NCBI GenBank assembly: GCA_000934455.1
Contig: KN885575.1
Span: 21,302 to 43,963, forward strand
Source: Apostichopus parvimensis
Taxonomy: Eukaryota; Echinodermata; Holothuroidea; Aspidochirotida; Stichopodidae
Length of the DNA stretch: 22,662 bases
Direction of reading: 5' to 3'
Shown: piece after piece, positions 20,057-22,662 of the stretch
Layout of the letters: each line of letters starts with the position of its first letter
Position numbering within the stretch: position 1 is the first letter of the stretch
The notes under the pieces: generated by a model
Database searches by the model: none
What the model was told of the DNA's origin: nothing
Seen by the model: only the letters and a program-made list of their open reading frames with translations
Made by a program: the position numbers and the translations under genes

Positions 20057-20241
20057 CTTTCATTTCTTTATTTTGTTTCTCTTCGTCAGGTAGGTAACCG
20101 AGATTTTCCATTCCCACTTTCTCGTTGTTAGGCAGTGTGACGTCATTTCCGTTGTGGCGTTCGTTTGATTCAGTATGCTCATTAGATATATTCTTGCCTT
20201 CCATATTGGTACATGAGTTCCCTTCAGTCGTCATCGTCAAG
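20057..20241 (-). CDS. Hydrophilic exon, proposed 5' exon of SLC43-like gene
   Basis: On the minus strand, a pyrimidine tract (20275-20250) and TATAG (20246-20242) give an acceptor, an ATG occurs at 20234, and 59 codons plus one base lead to AAAG|GTATTT at 20057. The peptide is hydrophilic and rich in Asn, Glu and Lys (for example NEHTESNERHNGND and LPDEEKQNKEMK), with no membrane segment or known domain, like a cytosolic N-terminal tail. Splicing to 8277 would join the spare G to TT as Val and keep the frame into the transporter, giving an N-terminus about 74 residues longer than starting at 8233. The donor is weak at positions +4 to +6. An alternative donor AAAG|GTATGC at 20039, in the same phase, lies inside the adjacent TTAA element and would add six codons. 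It could instead belong to a different gene. Confidence 0.5.
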
Positions 20242-20344
20242 CTATAAGCAAGGTCCAGACAGGAAGAAAAAAACAGACGATATGAAGTAAAATTAACGGC
20301 CTTGGTATATGCAGAAGAGAACGACTTTAAAGGGGAGGGGAGTG

Positions 20345-20378
20345 GAGAGAGAGAGAGAGAGAGAGGTGGAGAGAGAGG
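20345..20378 (+). repeat. GA microsatellite
   Basis: Uninterrupted GA units to about 20365, then GTGGAGAGAGAGG. It lies about 100 bases upstream of the minus-strand exon. Confidence 0.9.
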
Positions 20379-20716
20379 CGTTCACCCTAATACAATTCCA
20401 TTGTTTATTTGTTGTAATGTTAAATATTGAAATTTGTTCAATTCATGTCTATAAATGTTTTGCACAATCAATCATCTGTTGTGTCATGTATGAACAACAA
20501 TATATATACTATATATAGTGGATGACACATTATTGTGGTAGGCTGCTTCCTAGCAGTCGATCTTGTATTTACTATAGGCTGTAGCTCATAATCTATATCA
20601 GCAATCTCATATAGCTCATTAGAAGAGACACCGATAACCGGGTATAGACAATTAAGACAATAAAAATCAAACTGAAACCACAAATATGAAACATTTCCCT
20701 AAAACTTTCAAATGTA

Positions 20717-20724
20717 TGACGTCA
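20717..20724. promoter_or_regulatory. Perfect CRE-like palindrome
   Basis: TGACGTCA, the consensus cAMP-response element bound by CREB/ATF factors, lies about 480 bp upstream of the proposed start codon. An identical octamer falls inside the exon at 20138-20145. An isolated octamer is weak evidence for function. Confidence 0.25.
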
Positions 20725-20810
20725 TTAATCTTGCATGGTTCTAACGGAGAGGTTAAAGTACACATGTTGTATTTAAAATATAGTCCACAAAATGACTAAA
20801 TATACCAGTG

Positions 20811-20880
20811 GCATAACCAGACTTTTTCGTCTGGGGTGGGGGAGGGGATGGGGGGAAAAGAGTTCGATTGAGGGGGCAAC
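20811..20880 (+). mobile_element. hAT-like left terminus with G-rich block
   Basis: CAGTGGCATAACCAGA begins at 20811 and is followed by a G-rich block (20833-20857) with four runs of at least four G. It resembles the left ends of the elements at 8716 and 16182. I found no matching right end or target duplication, so this is a fragment, or its other half lies beyond the nested element at 21026. Confidence 0.4.
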
Positions 20881-20994
20881 TTGAAACCATGGTCAAGTTA
20901 CTGTTATGAATGTTTCTTTTCCCAAATTGAGCAGTTCAATCCTGAGTTACATCCGCTAAATTGTTGAAGGGATAGTCCAACCAAAAATATGAAT

Positions 20995-21010
20995 TATATA
21001 TATATATATA
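20995..21010. repeat. TA microsatellite
   Basis: Alternating TA units directly left of the 929 bp element. Confidence 0.85.
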
Positions 21011-21025
21011 GATTGTAGGGAAAAT

Positions 21026-21954
21026 CAAGCGCGTATCCAGGATTTCATCTTAGGGGGTGGGGCGAATTCAATTTATTGACCAAGGAGAGCGCTTTGCGCT
21101 ATCTGCGTGGGGTCCAGGGGCTCGCCAAAAGTCCCCTATACTTTAGAGGCTTCAGAGCTTTCAAATTTTATCCAATCGGTCGAGATTTAAGCCATGTAAA
21201 AAGGTACTAAAAAGATTCAAAATAATGCACATTATTGGCCTAATATTAATTCGTTGGGTAGAAATTATTCAAGTATAGGTAATAAATCACTCAAAATAGA
21301 AGCTATAATTCTAGGGTGGCCTGGTCAAATCCGTGACACGTTGAGGTGGCAGCCAGTAAAACAGAACAAACGATACCACCATGGTGTCACAGTGTGATAC
21401 CAGTTTGAAGTTTATATAGCCAACAGCAGGGTTGCCAGTTTGTTCTTTCTGTAACAAAACTGGTCAAACTTTATAATAAATAAAAAAATAAAATAAACAA
21501 AGTTTATAATAAATAAAGGCCAAAATATTTTGTTCGATTTCTGCCCCTAAATACCAAAATTTGTTAGTGTGCATTCCTTTTCGATAGGGTGACCCGACTC
21601 TATGTAAGCTACCGGCTTTGATAGCTTTTCAAAAGTGTGGGGGACAAAAGTCTTAACTATACCGCTATGCACATGAACTCTAATTTAAGTCATAAATGGG
21701 AATCAGGTATTCCAACTTCCACACTTCTGAAACTTTGTGTGAGGTCTCTCTACGTTTTTCTCCAAATTCTCCCCCTCATGGTCCCCTTTTCTCTCTCTCT
21801 CTTTCTCGTTTTCTTTTGCTCTCTCTGTTTTCGCTTTTTTCCCCTCTGTTTTGTCTCTTTTCTCTCTTTCTGCTTTCTCTAATGGGGCGGGGGAGGGGGG
21901 GGGGACCGCCCTCATCGCGCACATCGCCCCCATGTCCCCCTGGCTACGCGCTTG
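21026..21954. mobile_element. 929 bp non-autonomous DNA transposon, hAT-like
   Basis: The left end CAAGCGCGTATCCAGG and the inverted right end CAAGCGCGTAGCCAGG are identical at 15 of 16 bases. The flanking octamers GGGAAAAT (21018-21025) and GAGAAAGT (21955-21962) agree at 6 of 8, consistent with an old 8 bp target duplication. The right part has a CT-rich tract (21778-21880) and a G-run (21886-21904). No transposase was found; open frames over the tract are low-complexity artefacts. Confidence 0.7.
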
Positions 21955-22194
21955 GAGAAAGTCACAAAACCATTTAGCTGATGACCCTGTGTGCTCTGTT
22001 CTAATAGAGTATATATATACTTAAATGTTTCGTTACACTTTGTCTACAAAATACTATATACTTCTTTTAATCCGCGGATGACTCATTTTTCAGTAAAATT
22101 TGTTATTTGCTGAATCAAAGTTCAATGTAGAATTTGGATAAACTTAAACAAAATAATAAAAAATAATATAGCAATGGGATTTTGATAATTGGTT

Positions 22195-22662
22195 TCAGTT
22201 TCTCGTTCTTTCAATTGTTTTGTCTGAAGTTCTCATCAGTTCTATACATCATTACCAACAATTATCTAGCCACCAAGACAAGTAACCTTCAGATTATTGA
22301 AGATGAGGGCTATATAAAGTGACCATCACATTATCTTAATTAAGTTTTCAATCAGGCCTATCAGTTCGATCAACGAGTTTTACCGCTCCCATAAGCTTAC
22401 TAACTGGATTAATTTTAGGAACGACATTGACAAAAAAATGACCGACTCTGACTTTAACAACATGGACTCAATCGACAATTATGACGACATAGCTACATCT
22501 CCCTCCCTATGCAGTCAAAAAATTATTAGTTTTTTATAAAAACTTGCCCTCTCAAGAAAGCAAAAAGTAGAAAATGGGCATTAAATAATAATATTCTTAC
22601 TCTTTATCAAGGCCAGTAGAAAGCTTAAGCGAGAGTACTATACTACTAGAGACCCCAGACTT
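22195..22662 (+). pseudogene. LINE endonuclease C-terminus and linker, broken
   Basis: In one frame SSVLYIITNN resembles the xDLIxTN motif of LINE AP endonucleases. After a single-base shift at about 22316 the next frame gives SDHHIILIKF, the SDH motif that ends this domain and carries its catalytic Asp-His. The frame stays open through a linker (TNWINFRNDIDKKM) to a stop near 22539, and a later frame gives KAKSRKWALNN, like the segment before the reverse transcriptase domain. The reverse transcriptase itself would lie beyond the right edge. The clade may be CR1- or Jockey-like; this is from pattern only. The frameshift and stops mean it is dead. Confidence 0.65.

Noticed and set aside
21637-21977. 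Open frames rich in Phe/Leu/Ser or Lys/Glu
   Set aside because: They arise from a CT-rich tract inside a DNA transposon on both strands.
1-22662. CRISPR array or prokaryotic operon
   Set aside because: No regularly spaced repeats with unique spacers and no operon-like gene packing; the window is clearly eukaryotic.

Overview
The window looks like animal nuclear DNA from a marine invertebrate. It is AT-rich, almost entirely non-coding and dense with small transposons and retroposons. Coding sequence appears only as short exons with GT/AG splice signals. The repeat spectrum (tRNA-derived SINEs, a Penelope-like ribozyme motif, hAT and TTAA-flanked miniature elements, a CR1/Jockey-like LINE piece) would fit a deuterostome such as an echinoderm. 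That taxonomic guess rests on general familiarity only; no diagnostic marker gene is present.

The one recognisable host gene is on the minus strand. The exon at 8277-7896 encodes the N-terminal transmembrane part of an SLC43-family amino-acid transporter and leaves the window to the left. A hydrophilic exon at 20241-20057 has a compatible splice phase and is proposed as the upstream exon. If so, 8278-20056 is one 11.8 kb intron and most of the window is intronic.

Layout from left to right: a 0.55 kb tandem duplication (1627-2732); a 303-bp-spaced direct repeat (3219-3592); a TTAA-flanked miniature element (4449-4805); a Penelope-type fragment with a hammerhead-like motif (about 5030-5400); a TTAA-flanked long inverted repeat (6015-6586); the SLC43-like exon; a 362 bp hAT element (8716-9077); a U2-snRNA-headed retroposon with 14 bp target duplications (9652-9838); a 535 bp hAT element (10218-10752); a dispersed repeat (11717-12110); two tRNA-derived SINEs (12715-12960 plus, 13879-13630 minus); a hairpin element carrying a LINE-type tail (14502-14978); a second copy of the dispersed repeat split by a 1157 bp hAT element with duplicated transposase remnants (16120-17690); a short minisatellite; paired repeats near 18.5-19.0 kb; a TTAA element abutting the upstream exon (19806-20040); two further hAT-like structures (20811 onward, 21026-21954); and a LINE endonuclease remnant leaving the right edge.

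The most unusual items are the U2-headed retroposon, the hammerhead-like motif, and the TTAA element that places an in-phase alternative splice donor next to the proposed first coding exon. Boundaries of most transposons are supported by target-site duplications read directly from the sequence. Family assignments and the exon linkage are inference.
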